NCBI GenBank assembly: GCA_016718405.1
Contig: JADKDJ010000016.1
Location: 32,473-96,472 of the forward strand
Length of the DNA stretch: 64,000 bases
Direction: 5' to 3'
Origin: Candidatus Rhodoferax odensensis
Lineage (GTDB): Bacteria > Pseudomonadota > Gammaproteobacteria > Burkholderiales > Burkholderiaceae_C
The notes below the pieces were generated by a model. The model was not told the origin of the DNA. It worked only from the letters and a program-made list of their open reading frames with translations, and ran no database searches. Numbering within the stretch: the first letter of the stretch is position 1; each line of letters starts with the position of its first letter. The position numbers were made by a program, and so were the translations under genes. Positions 36,549-46,805 of the stretch are shown here, piece by piece.

Positions 36549-37357
36549 CGTTGTCTCAGAGGCAGAACTGCGCCCGCATTGAGGCGCAGCTGCAAGGCAT
36601 GACTGTAGAACACGATGGTCGGTTTGGCGTTCTGGAGCCCCAAGGCATGCAATCGCTTCGCCATGGGATGCATGCTGTCGTTGGATACCGTGACCCGAAG
36701 TGATCCGGGCAAGCAAGTCCGAGCCCCGCCACGGGTGTTCACCAAGGTGCGCAGCATTTTCCCGTTGTGGCGCGAGTACAAGACGAGGTCCAGCAGCGGG
36801 CCTGGTAGGCCGATCCCTGCCTTGCCAGACAAGCGAACCAGGTCTTTGTTGGTCGCGGGATCCGTGACTACCCCGTCAAAGTGATTGCCCTTCAAGGAGA
36901 ACCCGATCGGTGCCACGAACTTGGGGTATCCCCAGATCTCGCGCCCGGCCGCGCAAGCCACAGGCGTCGTGACCGGCAGGTCTACCACGCAATGGCCGAT
37001 GGGCGCTTTGTCCAGTGTACTCAGCAGCGACAGCAAGGGAAACCGGGGAACCTTGGTGCCGGTGGGTACCGCAGCAATCGCGACGCCCGCTTCGTTGTAG
37101 TCGGCGATGGACGTTTCCCGGTATTGATAAAAGGCCATGCCCACCAGCGCTTTGCCGCCTAAGACGCGCACAGCCTGCAATCCCTGATCGGCAAGCAGTG
37201 CCTGTGCCTTGTCGTAGTCCGCGCGGAACAAGGCCATCAGGACGGAGTCGTCGTAGTACATGATGGGCATCTCGACGTCGCCCTGTGAGGTCTGTAGGGT
37301 ATTGCGCGGATACTGAAAAAACAGATCGTGTTGCCATTGGTTTTGTCTCATGTTCAT
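36425..37357 (-). CDS. acetoacetate decarboxylase-like protein
   Basis: A protein of the acetoacetate decarboxylase family. The Schiff-base lysine lies in EIWGYPKFVAPIGF (about residue 147). Other motifs are YYDDSVLMALFRADYDKA and the C-terminal LNAGAVLP. The reading frame as given is 310 residues and runs 124 bp into the SDR gene, longer than the roughly 250-270 usual; a single extra base near 36,570 would end it at about 36,556, so the tail is probably an artefact. The ATG overlaps the stop of the acyl-CoA dehydrogenase by 4 bp. Some relatives decarboxylate other beta-keto acids or act as lyases. Confidence 0.8.
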   Translation of the reverse strand: MNMRQNQWQHDLFFQYPRNTLQTSQGDVEMPIMYYDDSVLMALFRADYDKAQALLADQGLQAVRVLGGKALVGMAFYQYRETSIADYNEAGVAIAAVPTGTKVPRFPLLSLLSTLDKAPIGHCVVDLPVTTPVACAAGREIWGYPKFVAPIGFSLKGNHFDGVVTDPATNKDLVRLSGKAGIGLPGPLLDLVLYSRHNGKMLRTLVNTRGGARTCLPGSLRVTVSNDSMHPMAKRLHALGLQNAKPTIVFYSHALQLRLNAGAVLPLRQRWSHDPVYSSPAPPAGLVAQRPACSRSEDGLLASRTSTMPA

Positions 37358-38722
37358 ACTCCCACGCCGTGGTTAAATTCCAGTAGTTGCGCTTGCCAAT
37401 CCTCGATCAGGGACAAGCGGTTGATTTGATTGGTGCCTTCAAAGATCAGGGTCAGCCGGACATCGCGAAAGATCTTGTCGAGCTGATCTTCGTGCTTGCC
37501 GCCATGGTCGGCAAGCAGGTCCATCGCCATCTCACAGACTCGCTGTGCGCGGTCGGTCACATGAAATTTGCACAGGGACGCATGCAGTTGCCTGGGTTGC
37601 CAGGCGGCTTTGGCCTCTTGCCAGACCAGGCTGCGCATGGCGCGGGTTTCGGCCACCATCGTGGCCAGATGTAGCTGAACGTCCTGATAGTGGATCAACG
37701 CCTTGCCACCTACTTTGTAGCGCCGGGAAACCCACTGCGGTCTCGGTCGCGGCCTGGGCAAGCCGACGCCCTGCGCAGCGACAGGAATACGCGATGCATT
37801 GAGCGTGGCGCGGTTCATCGCCCAGCCATTGCGCAGCCCACCAATGACGCGATCGCTTGGCACAAACACATTGGTGAGTTCAATCTCAGCCGCACCTGAC
37901 GCGCGCATGCCCATCTTGAGTTCTGTGCGGGCAACCTTGTACCCCGGGGCCCCACAGTCCACATAGAAGCAAGTCCACGAGTCCATTCCTTCGCCTTGCA
38001 GGGCAGCGAATACGGTTGCGGTCTTGGCCAGGTCGCCACCGCTGATGAAGCACTTGCGGCCGTTGAGCAGGTAGCCGCCATCCGTCGGCGTTGCAACGAC
38101 CCCGGGACGATAGACCTCGGCCCCGTGTCCATCTTCTACGTCAGATCCGGCGGCCGGCTCGGTGATCGCGAAAGCGATCAAATGGGGCTCACCGCGCTCA
38201 CAGCTTCTATAGACCGGAGCCAAGTGACGCAGTATGTTGCCCGCGCGCCCGGACAGAATCAAGGGCATGGCACCGAGGTGATGCGCGGACAGCAGCAACA
38301 TCAAGCCACCACAGGCGCGGCTGAATTCTCCACGACCAGACTGCACCGCCAGATCATTGCGCAACCACCGTACTCCACGGCATGCTACCCAGTGGTGCCG
38401 GCATGATGTAGCTCAGCCAGCCTTGTTTGCCGGCCTCGCAAAGAATGCGTTTCGCCGTGGGATGACACTGCCCTGCGGGCAGGTGAGCGGATAAATCCAG
38501 TTCGTTTGCGGCAGGCGAGAGATGCTGCTCGGCGAAGTTGCGCGCTCGTCGGCGCTGCTTGGCCAGCGCACGTGGCAGCCGGGCGAAGTCGGTTTCCCAC
38601 AAGTCCGTCACCGGGTAGTCCGCCAACAAGCGTCCTATCAAGGGCATGCTGCTGTAATGCCTGTGTGGTGACAGGTGATGGTCCGCGGGCAAATGCCCTT
38701 CCAGGTGGCTTGCTTGGGTCAC
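37354..38722 (-). CDS. acyl-CoA dehydrogenase, frameshifted
   Basis: A flavin-dependent acyl-CoA dehydrogenase of about 455 residues. The N-terminal part (LLADYPVTDLWETDFARLPR) is read to about 38,360, where the frame changes near WSTVV/RNDLAV. The rest has the FAITEPAAGSD motif (FAD binding), GRKCFISGGD, and near the C-terminus IFEGTNQINRL, whose Glu is the catalytic base position. A GTG at 38722 shares a GTGA overlap with the end of the upstream acyl-CoA dehydrogenase, which supports the start. The shift may be a sequencing error. Chain-length preference cannot be told. Confidence 0.8.
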
Positions 38723-39855
38723 AGGTTGGCTCCGGTCCAGCCTGCCAGGAAGGTGTGAATCTCGCGTGTTCCACCGGACATCAGCTTGAGCATATTTTGG
38801 TCGCGCAGCAGCTTCTCTGGCCCGGCATCGCGCATGTACCCGATGCCGCCGTGCACCTGCATCACCTGATTGGCGGCATGGCACAGGGCAGGACTGGTGC
38901 TTGCCCGTAGCGGCGCCGACGACGCCGACATCCAGTTCCGCCACCGGTCGGGCCAATGCGCTCAGCGCCATGTCAACCTGGTGGCGAGTGATCTCCACGT
39001 CACTGAGCATGTGCTGACCGCAGGGTGCTCTCCAATCACCTTGCCGCCTTGCTTGCGAATGCCCGCGTAATCCCGCGCCAAGGCCTGACCTCGATCCAGC
39101 GCACCCGCTGCGATGGACAGCAAGCCCAGCATATCGAGCTTGAGCATGCTTGCGTAGGCAGCGAGCCGCATGCTCGTCTTGCTTGCTTGTCTTGCCCGCG
39201 GTCGATGGTTGGCTGACCGTGAAGCCTGTCAGTTCATCCAAGCCATGCTGCGCAGGGTCTGACCTGACCTGCAGCGCCTTGCGCTCGACCTGTTGCCAAG
39301 CGATTTGCTGGTCCGACCACACTGGCCAGACCAGACTCTCGCCAGTCCTTGGGGGGGCGTAGATCGTGGTGTATGGGCGCCTCGATCGAGCCAGTCCGAC
39401 AGCATGTCCGTGTCGTGCGCTGACAGTGCACCAGCCTTTGAGCCACTTTTGCCAGCTGTTGCGGCAAGGCCATAGTGCCCCGTGGGCACCAGCAGCATGC
39501 CCTGCAGACCACTTGCCCCAAACGCAGGGCCCAGCCGTGCGCTGATCCATCGGGCCAATGCCATACGGTGCCAGGCAAACGCAACACCGGGACTGGCATG
39601 GGCAATGAGTCTCAGCGCGCCGATGTTGAAGCGCATGGCCTGGGCTGCATCGGTGTGCTCCCAGATGCCGAAACCCTCGTCTGGCGTGGTGCGCGGCAGG
39701 ATGCCCAGCTCCAAGGCCTCCTGCGTCAACAGCGCCAACTGATCCGCATCGATCGGACACTGCGGCCGCGCTGCCAGGGGGACGATGCGCTCGCGCGCAA
39801 AACGTGCGACCCCTCCAAGCAGTTGCAGTGCGTCCTCGGTGTCTATGTGCATCAA
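38719..39855 (-). pseudogene. acyl-CoA dehydrogenase with several frameshifts
   Basis: The full 1,137 bp corresponds to a normal-length acyl-CoA dehydrogenase of about 378 residues, but the frame alternates at least four times (about 39,430, 39,190, 39,010 and 38,905). The N-terminus is LLGGVARFARERIVPLAARP; the middle includes ALIAHASPG-like and RGQALARDYAGIRKQGG; the C-terminus is the family's QVMQVHGGIGYMRDAGPEKL with LLRDQNMLKLMSGGTREIH. Either a decayed gene or poor sequence quality explains this. It is the first gene of the operon and divergent from an AraC regulator. Confidence 0.75.
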
Positions 39856-40031
39856 TCGTGTCCGTTCAACCTAAAGGACAGCCGCCTGCGTTTGCGGGGG
39901 GCGTATCTGCGTGTCATGGCTTGCGCGATGTGTAGCGCTGCATGTTACGGGTGGACCGCTGTCGGTGCTACATTCGCGGAAGTCAAAAAATCGATATTTG
40001 AGGACAAGCCAAAACGGAGAAAGTTCGCTCA

Positions 40032-41070
40032 ATGAAGGAATGGGATTTCGCGCGAAGTGTCAACAGCATGCGACTGATGACCGACTTGGGTGTCGACTGC
40101 GGTCTGTCCGTGAACACCTGCCTGGCCGGCACAGGCGTGAACGAGCAAGACCTCAATGACCCATCCGTCATTGTGTCGGCCGAACAGGAGGTGCGGCTGA
40201 TCCGCAACTTGATCAGGCACCGGGGCAACATCCCCGCGCTGGGCATTGAGGCTGGCAAGCGTTATCACTTCACGGCATTCGGTGCCTTGGGCTTTGCCTG
40301 GGTCAGTAGCCCGACCGCGCGCAGCGCGATGGACGTCACCCTGCGCTACTTTCAACTGACCTTTGCCTTTACGCGGTTCCAGGTTCAGGACCAGGGGGAT
40401 GAGACACAGGTCACTCTCGACGATTCGAATCTGCCCGCAGACGTTAGAGCCTTCATTGTCGAGCGCGACCCCGGCCGCGATGGTGACGGTGCAGCGCGAC
40501 CTGCTTTCGTCTCGCCCGGCGCTTCTGGCGGTCTATTTCACATGCCCTGAGCCCGAAGACACGCAGGTGTACGAGACCTTCTACGGCGTCAAACCGGTGT
40601 TGGGTGCCGTGTCCAACAAGGCCATCTTGAACAGGGCGGCCGTGATGGCACCCCTTTCACAGGGCAATGCCCTGGCGCTCAAGGCGGCAGAGGAGCAGTG
40701 CGCGGCTTTGCTTGACCGCCACCAATCAAGAGCGGGCCTCGCTGCCAAGGTCAGAGATCACTTGGTCAGAAGTGGGCCCCCCATGCCCGGCATGGATGCA
40801 GTAGCCAGCGCGCTATGCATGACGCCGCGCACCACGAGACGCCGCTTCCTCGAAGACGGAACAAGCTTCCTCAAGATGCGCGACGAAACTCGTCTGGCAC
40901 CTGGCCCAAAAGCGCCGCTGTCCGGCCTTGCATTGTCGGTGGAGCAAATCGAGAGCCGGGTGGGGGCCCCCTGAGCCAACCCGGCTGTTACAAACGCGGG
41001 CAAACGCCGGACTGGGCCGGGCCTGCGCAAGACAGCCGGATTCCATACACGCTCGGCTAGCAGCCCATAG
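40032..41070 (+). pseudogene. AraC-family regulator with several frameshifts
   Basis: The span encodes about 345 residues, the usual size for an AraC regulator with an Arabinose_bd-like N-terminal domain (RLMTDLGVDCGLSVNTCLAG, then IEAGKRYHFTAFGALGFAWV). A frame change at the CCCC run at about 40,470 leads into SSRPALLAVYFTCPEPEDTQ. The HTH region has MDAVASALCMTPRTTRRRFL and EDGTSFLKMRDETRL, then LSVEQIESRVG, and beyond more shifts at 40,900-40,975 a KRRTG segment like the KRWTG of the family, to a stop at 41,068-41,070. It probably controls the divergent acyl-CoA operon. Confidence 0.7.
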
Positions 41071-41117
41071 GGGGTCGATTGCGCAAAGACTATTCGGCGC
41101 GCGCCGGTCGGGGGACA

Positions 41118-43788
41118 TCAATTGAGCGTCAGGAACAGCGACTTGGTGCCGTCACCGCCGTCGCCGTTGTGGCGTTCCTCAAACCCCTGCTGTTTGCCTA
41201 GTTTTAGCATGCGGTCGTTTTCCGCCAGCACGGTTGCCACCAGGCGCTTGGTACCGTGGCCACGCAAGTAATTGATCAGTTTATCCATCAGCAGACTGCC
41301 CAGCCCCTGGCCCTTGAGTTCGGAGCGGACGATAACGCCAAACTCGGCCTCGATGTTGTCTGGATCGACCATGGCGCGCGCGACGCCCAAGGTCTGAGGC
41401 TGGCCATCGGGTCCGGGGGCCAGTGCCACGAAGGCCATCTCGCGCGCGTAGTCGATCTGCACCAGACGCGCCAGTTCGGTGCGCTCCATGGTGCGCCGGC
41501 TGTAAAACACCCGCATGCGGATGTCTTCCGGGTCCAGGTGCTGCAAAAACTCGATATGTCGCGCCTCGTCCTCGGGCCGGATTGGTCGCAGGCAAATGGT
41601 GCGCCCCTGCCACGACACGCTCTCTTCGAACTCGGCCGGGTAGGGCCGGATGGCAAAGTTGCCGGCACCAGCCGGGTTGGCGGCGCTGAGCCGGATGCGG
41701 GCGTCCAGCGCCACCGCACCCTCGAAATTGGCGATCAGTGGATTGATGTCCAGCTCGGCAATCTGCGGCACCTCGGCCAGCAGCTGCGACACCGCCACCA
41801 GTGCCTGGTACACGGCCGCCTGGTCCACCGCTGGTGTGTCGCGCCAACCAGCCAGCAGGCGTGACACGCGCGTGCGTGCCACCAAGGCCGTGGCCAGTTG
41901 GGTGTTCAGCGGGGGCAGTGCGATTGCGCGGTCGGCCATCACCTCGACTGCTGTACCGCCTTGACCAAAGAGAATCACCGGGCCGAACACCGGATCGGTG
42001 GCGCTGCCGACGATCAGCTCTTGCGCATGCGCGCGTTGCAGCATGGTCTGCACTGTGAAGCCATGGATTACCGCGGCCGGTTGTTGCCGCTTGACGCGCG
42101 CTAGCATGGTGCGAGCGGCGGCGCGCACGTCGTCCTCGTCGCGCAGGTTAAGGGCCACGCCGCCCACGTCTGATTTGTGCGTGATGTCGTCCGACAGGAT
42201 CTTCAGCACCACCGGGAAGCCGATCGCCACGGCCGCCTTGACGGCCGCCGCCGGGCTGGCGCGCACCCGGCGTGTTGGCACCACGCTGATGTGGCAGGCG
42301 TCCAGCACGGCCTTGGCCTCCGGTTCGGTCAGCATCTCGCGCCCGGCGGCCAGCGCCTTGTCGACGATTGCCTTGATGGCTGCGGTGTCCGGGCGCAAAT
42401 CGGCCTGCAAGGCCGATGGCGCCTCGCTCAGCTCGGCCTGGTTGCGCCGGTAGTTGACCAGCATGGCAAAGGCCCGCACTGCCTGCTCGGGCGTGTCGTA
42501 GTTGGCAATGTTGGCGCCTTGGAAGATGCCACGCGCCTCGGCCACCGCTGAGTCGCCCAGCCAGCAGCTCATCAGGCGCGGCGGTACATAGCTCTCATGC
42601 TGCGCCAGCGGTACCAGCGCGCGCGCAATGTCGGCACTGGGCACGATGGCCGTAGGCGCGTGGATAAACAGCAGTGCTCCGCTTGCGGGGTCGTCGGTCA
42701 GGATCTTCAGCGCCTGCTCATAACGCGCCACCGGGGCATCGCCAATGATGTCCACCGGATTGCCGTGCGACCAGTTGGCGGGCAGCACCGCATCGAGCTG
42801 CTGGCGCGTCGCCTCGCCGAGCTGGGCCAGCGTGACGCCGGCCCAGGCGGCGGCGTCGGCGGCCATCACGCCGGCGCCCCCACCGTTGGTCAGGATCGTC
42901 ATCACATCGCTGGAATTGGTGCGAAAGCGCGATAGGGTTTGCGCCGCCAGGAACAACTCTTGCAGCGTGTTGACGCGCAGCATGCCGGCACGGTCGATCG
43001 CCGCGTCGTAGACCAGGTCCGAACCCGCCAACGCCCCAGTATGCGAGGCTGCCGCCAGTTGGCCCTGTGGCGAGCGCCCGGCCTTGACCACGATCACCGG
43101 CTTGTTGCGCGCCGCGGCGCGCGGCCGACATGAATTTGCGCGGTGACTCGATCGACTCTATGTACAACAGAATGGCGCGTGTCTTGGGGTCGCTGGCCAG
43201 GTAGTCCAGCATGTCGCCAAAGTCCACGTCAGCGTGTTCGCCCATCGACACAAAGTGTGAGAAGCCAATGCCACGCCCCTTGGCCCAGTCCAGCATGGCG
43301 GTCACCAGTGCGCCCGATTGCGACACAAAGGCCAGCTCGCCGGGCAAGGCATCGGTGTGCGCAAAGCTGGCGTTGAGCCCCTTGTGCGGCGCCAGCAGGC
43401 CCAGACAGTTTGGCCCCAGGATGCGCAGCAGGTGCGGGCGGGCCGCCGCCAGCATGGCCTGCTTCTGGGCGGCGTCCATGCCGGCGGTCATCACCACGGC
43501 GGCCCGTGTCCCCAGCTCAGCCAGTTCCTTGATCAGGCCCGGCACCGTGGCTGGCGGGGTGCAGACCACGGCCAGCGCCGGTACCTCGGGCAGATCCTTC
43601 GCGTGGGCGACTACCCTGTGGCCGTCGATGTCGCGGTGCTTCAGATTGACCGCAAACAGGCGCCCTGCGTAGTTGCCACGGGTCAGGTTGTGCCACACCA
43701 TGGCGCCCAGGCTGCCCACGCGTTGCGAGGCGCCGATGACGGCGATGGAGGCGGGGTCAAACAGCGAGTCGAGGTTGCGGATGCTCAT
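41118..43788 (-). CDS. ADP-forming CoA ligase fused to GNAT acetyltransferase (Pat-like), frameshifted
   Basis: About 890 residues. The first part is an NDP-forming acyl-CoA synthetase: CoA-binding fold FDPASIAVIGASQRVGSLG, the LRILGPNCLGLL motif, then after the shift at about 43,115 ASHTGALAGSD and NGGGAGVMAADAAAW. An ATP-grasp part follows (GFPVVLKILSDDITHKSDVGG). The C-terminal 160 residues are a GNAT domain (FGVIVRSELKGQGLGSLLMD). This order matches Pat-type protein lysine acetyltransferases that control acetyl-CoA synthetase. One missing G in a GC-rich stretch explains the shift. The CoA-ligase part of Pat is usually inactive; I do not judge it here. Confidence 0.87.
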
Positions 43789-43940
43789 GATCAGGTCGGG
43801 ACTTGGATGGACTTGAACACTATAGCCATATGGTCTGTCGATTCGATGACGGGTGCAGTCAATGGGGCCCGGCGTGACGCGATCAGAGCGGGCTCGTACA
43901 CTTCAGGTCCGCGTGTGGCGGTGGACTCGATGGCAGGTGT

Positions 43941-44513
43941 ATGAAATACAAGATGGCTAAAAATTCATTGTTCGCGATTCTGCTGCGCTCCCCGTGGTGG
44001 GTCAGCATCGCGATCGTGGCTGCCTTCGCCCTCGGCGCAAAGGCATTGCTGCCCGCGCAATACGTGCCGTTTGGTGTGATCGGTGGCCTGCCGTTCCTGG
44101 TGATCGGCGTGATCCGGGCCTGGCGGCAGTGGCACGCGCCCAACCCCGAGCGGCTGGACGCGGCGCTGGCGCGCGCTGGCGAGATGTCGTGGCGAGATTT
44201 CTCAAACGAGTTGGAGCAGTCCTTTGTTCGGGATGGTTACCAGGTGACCCGGCTCAACAGCGCGGCGGCGGACTTCCAACTGGTCAAGGGCGGGGCGACC
44301 ACCCTGGTGAGTTGCAAGCGCTGGAAAGCCGCCAACCACGGCGTGGAGGCGCTGCGGGACTTGGCCTTTGAGCAGCGCGCCCAGGGCGCGCAGCAGGCCA
44401 CCTACGTGTGCCTGGCTCCGGTGAGCGACAAGGCGCAGCGCTTCGCCAAGGAGGAGGGCATAAGTCTGATGCCGGCGGCGGCACTGGCGCAATTGCTCTT
44501 GGGCAAGCCATGA
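43941..44513 (+). CDS. membrane-anchored Mrr-like restriction endonuclease domain protein
   Basis: A 190-residue protein with two N-terminal transmembrane helices (WWVSIAIVAAFALGAKALL and VPFGVIGGLPFLVIGVIRAW) and a cytoplasmic Mrr-type nuclease fold: FSNELEQSFVRDGYQVTRL, then ADFQLVKGGATTLVSCKRWK, giving the acidic residue and the (S/Q)CK of the PD-(D/E)XK site, and a final LMPAAALAQLL. Such anchored nucleases are widespread and their role is unclear. It overlaps the AI-2E permease gene by an ATGA-type junction. Confidence 0.78.
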   Translation: MKYKMAKNSLFAILLRSPWWVSIAIVAAFALGAKALLPAQYVPFGVIGGLPFLVIGVIRAWRQWHAPNPERLDAALARAGEMSWRDFSNELEQSFVRDGYQVTRLNSAAADFQLVKGGATTLVSCKRWKAANHGVEALRDLAFEQRAQGAQQATYVCLAPVSDKAQRFAKEEGISLMPAAALAQLLLGKP

Positions 44514-45556
44514 TGACACGCCAGCCGATCAAGAGCGAGACGATCCGGCTGATCGTGCTCGGGTTGATTGTGGCCATGCTCGCCGCGGCCGTAGCCATGG
44601 TGTTGGCGCCCTTTGTGGTGTCGATGCTGTGGGCCGGCATTCTGGCGTTTGCGTCCTGGCCGCTGTTTGAGCGGCTGTTGCGCCTGGCGGGTAATCGGGC
44701 CTGGCTGAGCGCGCTGGGCATGACGCTGCTGATGGCCGCGTTGGTGGTGTTGCCCACCGTTTGGCTGTTGCTGCTGGTGCAGGCCGACGCCAGCGTGCTC
44801 GCCGATCATCTGAGCGCCCAGATGGCTGCCGGGCGGCTGCGCCCACCGGGCTTTGTCGCGACGATTCCACTTGTAGGCCAGGACCTGGCCCTTTGGTTGA
44901 ACGCCATGCTCGCCGATCCAATGCGCTGGCAGACCGAGATCAAGAACCTGATCGGCAAGCTCGACACCGAAACCTGGGCGCTGGTGGGCGGAGTCGGCAA
45001 GAACCTGGCCAAGCTGGGCTTTGCGCTGTTCACCTTGTTTTTTGTGTACCTGCACGGTCTCACTCTGCTGGAGCAGGCGCGTACCGTGTTGCGGGGACTG
45101 TTGGGAGATCGTACCGAAGGCTACGTCAATGCCGTGGGCAACACCACGCGCGCCGTGGTCTATGGCATCGTGCTCACGGCCATCGTGCAAGGGCTGGTGG
45201 CCGGCCTGGGCTACTGGGTGGCGGGGCTACCGGCGCCGGCCACGCTGGCCGCCGTCACGGTGCTGATTGCGCTGATTCCCTTTGGCACGCCGGTCGTCTG
45301 GGGCTCGGCCGGGTTGTGGCTGCTGTTCACCGGCCAGACCACGGCTGGCATTGGCCTGCTGCTGTGGGGTGTGCTGGTGGTGTCCTGGGTGGACAACATC
45401 GTGCGTCCAATGTTGTTGTCCAGAGCCAGCAACATCCCCTTCATCCTGGCACTGTTCGGCGTGCTGGGCGGGCTGGCCGCATTTGGCTTGGTGGGCCTGT
45501 TCCTGGGGCCAGTGATTCTGGCGGTGGCGCTGGCGGTGTGGCGGGAGTGGTTGTAG
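44510..45556 (+). CDS. AI-2E family transporter
   Basis: A 348-residue membrane protein with about seven to eight hydrophobic segments and the family's C-terminal pattern, including IALIPFGTPVVWGSAGLWLL, then VVSWVDNIVRPMLLS and FLGPVILAVALAVWREW. The family holds exporters of autoinducer-2 but also Na+/H+ antiporter-like members, so the substrate is open. The ATG at 44510 overlaps the nuclease stop, so the two are co-translated. Confidence 0.82.
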   Translation: MMTRQPIKSETIRLIVLGLIVAMLAAAVAMVLAPFVVSMLWAGILAFASWPLFERLLRLAGNRAWLSALGMTLLMAALVVLPTVWLLLLVQADASVLADHLSAQMAAGRLRPPGFVATIPLVGQDLALWLNAMLADPMRWQTEIKNLIGKLDTETWALVGGVGKNLAKLGFALFTLFFVYLHGLTLLEQARTVLRGLLGDRTEGYVNAVGNTTRAVVYGIVLTAIVQGLVAGLGYWVAGLPAPATLAAVTVLIALIPFGTPVVWGSAGLWLLFTGQTTAGIGLLLWGVLVVSWVDNIVRPMLLSRASNIPFILALFGVLGGLAAFGLVGLFLGPVILAVALAVWREWL

Positions 45557-45772
45557 GGAGAGCGGCCCACAACGCATAGGGCGCGATCGCGCACAGGTGC
45601 GCCGCCGGACCTGGCCCGGCCATCGCCAGCCCTTATCGGGTTGCCCCTGAGCGAATCGGGACCGGTCTTGCCCCAAAATGGGGAAAGACACCTTTGGCCC
45701 CGAAATCCGTTCGGCATTCTTCTTGCGTGTCCTCGTTCGGAACCCGTATCCCTAACCAGCTCAGGAGCATCC

Positions 45773-46804
45773 ATGACAAGACGCATCTTTCTCCAAGCGA
45801 CGGCAGCCCTTGCCGCCGTTTGTGTTTTTGCCGGCGCTCAGGCGCAGACCACCGCGCTCAAGTTCCAGCTCGACTGGCGCTTTGAAGGGCCGGCGGCGCT
45901 GTTCCTGGTGCCGGCTGCCAAAGGCTACTTCAAGGACGCCAATCTCAACGTCAGCATTGACGCGGGCAACGGCTCGGGTGGCACCGTCACGCGGGTGGCT
46001 TCGGGCAGCTACGACATCGGTTTTGCGGACCTGGCCGCGCTCATGGAATTCCACGCCAACAACCCCGACGCTGCCAACAAGCCGGTGGCCGTGATGATGG
46101 TCTACAACAACACGCCCGCTTCGGTGATGGCGCTGAAAAAATCCGGCATCAAGACCCCCGCTGATCTGAATGGCAAGAAGCTGGGTGCCCCGGTGTTTGA
46201 CGCCGGCCGGCGCGCCTTCCCGATCTTCCAGAAGGCCAATGGCATAACCGGCGTGCAATGGACGGCCATGGACCCCCCGCTGCGCGAAACCATGCTGGCG
46301 CGTGGCGAGGTGGATGCCATCACTGGCTTCACCTTCACTTCGCTTTTAAACCTGGAGGCGCGCGGCGTGAAGGGCGACGACGTGGTGGTGCTGCCATACG
46401 CGGACAACGGGGTCAAGCTGTATGGCAATGTGATCATCGTTTCGCCCAAGCTGATCAAGGAGAACCCTGCAGCCATCAAGGCCTTTTTGCAGGCTTTCGC
46501 CAAGGGCGTGAAGGACGTGATCGCCAACCCCGACGCGGCGATCGAATCCGTCAAGGCCCGCGACGGCATCATCAATGTCGCGCTGGAACAGCGCCGCCTG
46601 AAGCTGGCCATCGACACCGTCGTCAACAGCGCCGATGCGCGTGCCGAAGGCTTTGGGCAGGTAAAGGGGCCACGCCTGTCGCTGATGGCGTCTCAGGTGT
46701 CCGACGCCTTCAATACCAAGACCCGCGTGAATCCGGATGCGGTGTGGAATGGCAGCTTTTTGCCCAGCGCGGCCGAGCTGAACGTCCTTCCAAACAAGAA
46801 GTGA
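45773..46804 (+). CDS. ABC transporter substrate-binding protein, nitrate/sulfonate/NMT1 type
   Basis: A 343-residue periplasmic protein of the NMT1/SsuA-like group. The signal peptide covers about 1-24 (TAALAAVCVFAGAQAQ). The mature start LKFQLDWRFEGPAALFLVPA and the DIGFADLAALMEF segment are typical of the pyrimidine-precursor (HMP/NMT1) and sulfonate-type binding proteins. AGGAG precedes the ATG at 45773. It begins a three-gene ABC operon; the ligand is not evident. Confidence 0.87.
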   Translation: MTRRIFLQATAALAAVCVFAGAQAQTTALKFQLDWRFEGPAALFLVPAAKGYFKDANLNVSIDAGNGSGGTVTRVASGSYDIGFADLAALMEFHANNPDAANKPVAVMMVYNNTPASVMALKKSGIKTPADLNGKKLGAPVFDAGRRAFPIFQKANGITGVQWTAMDPPLRETMLARGEVDAITGFTFTSLLNLEARGVKGDDVVVLPYADNGVKLYGNVIIVSPKLIKENPAAIKAFLQAFAKGVKDVIANPDAAIESVKARDGIINVALEQRRLKLAIDTVVNSADARAEGFGQVKGPRLSLMASQVSDAFNTKTRVNPDAVWNGSFLPSAAELNVLPNKK

Positions 46805-46805
46805 G

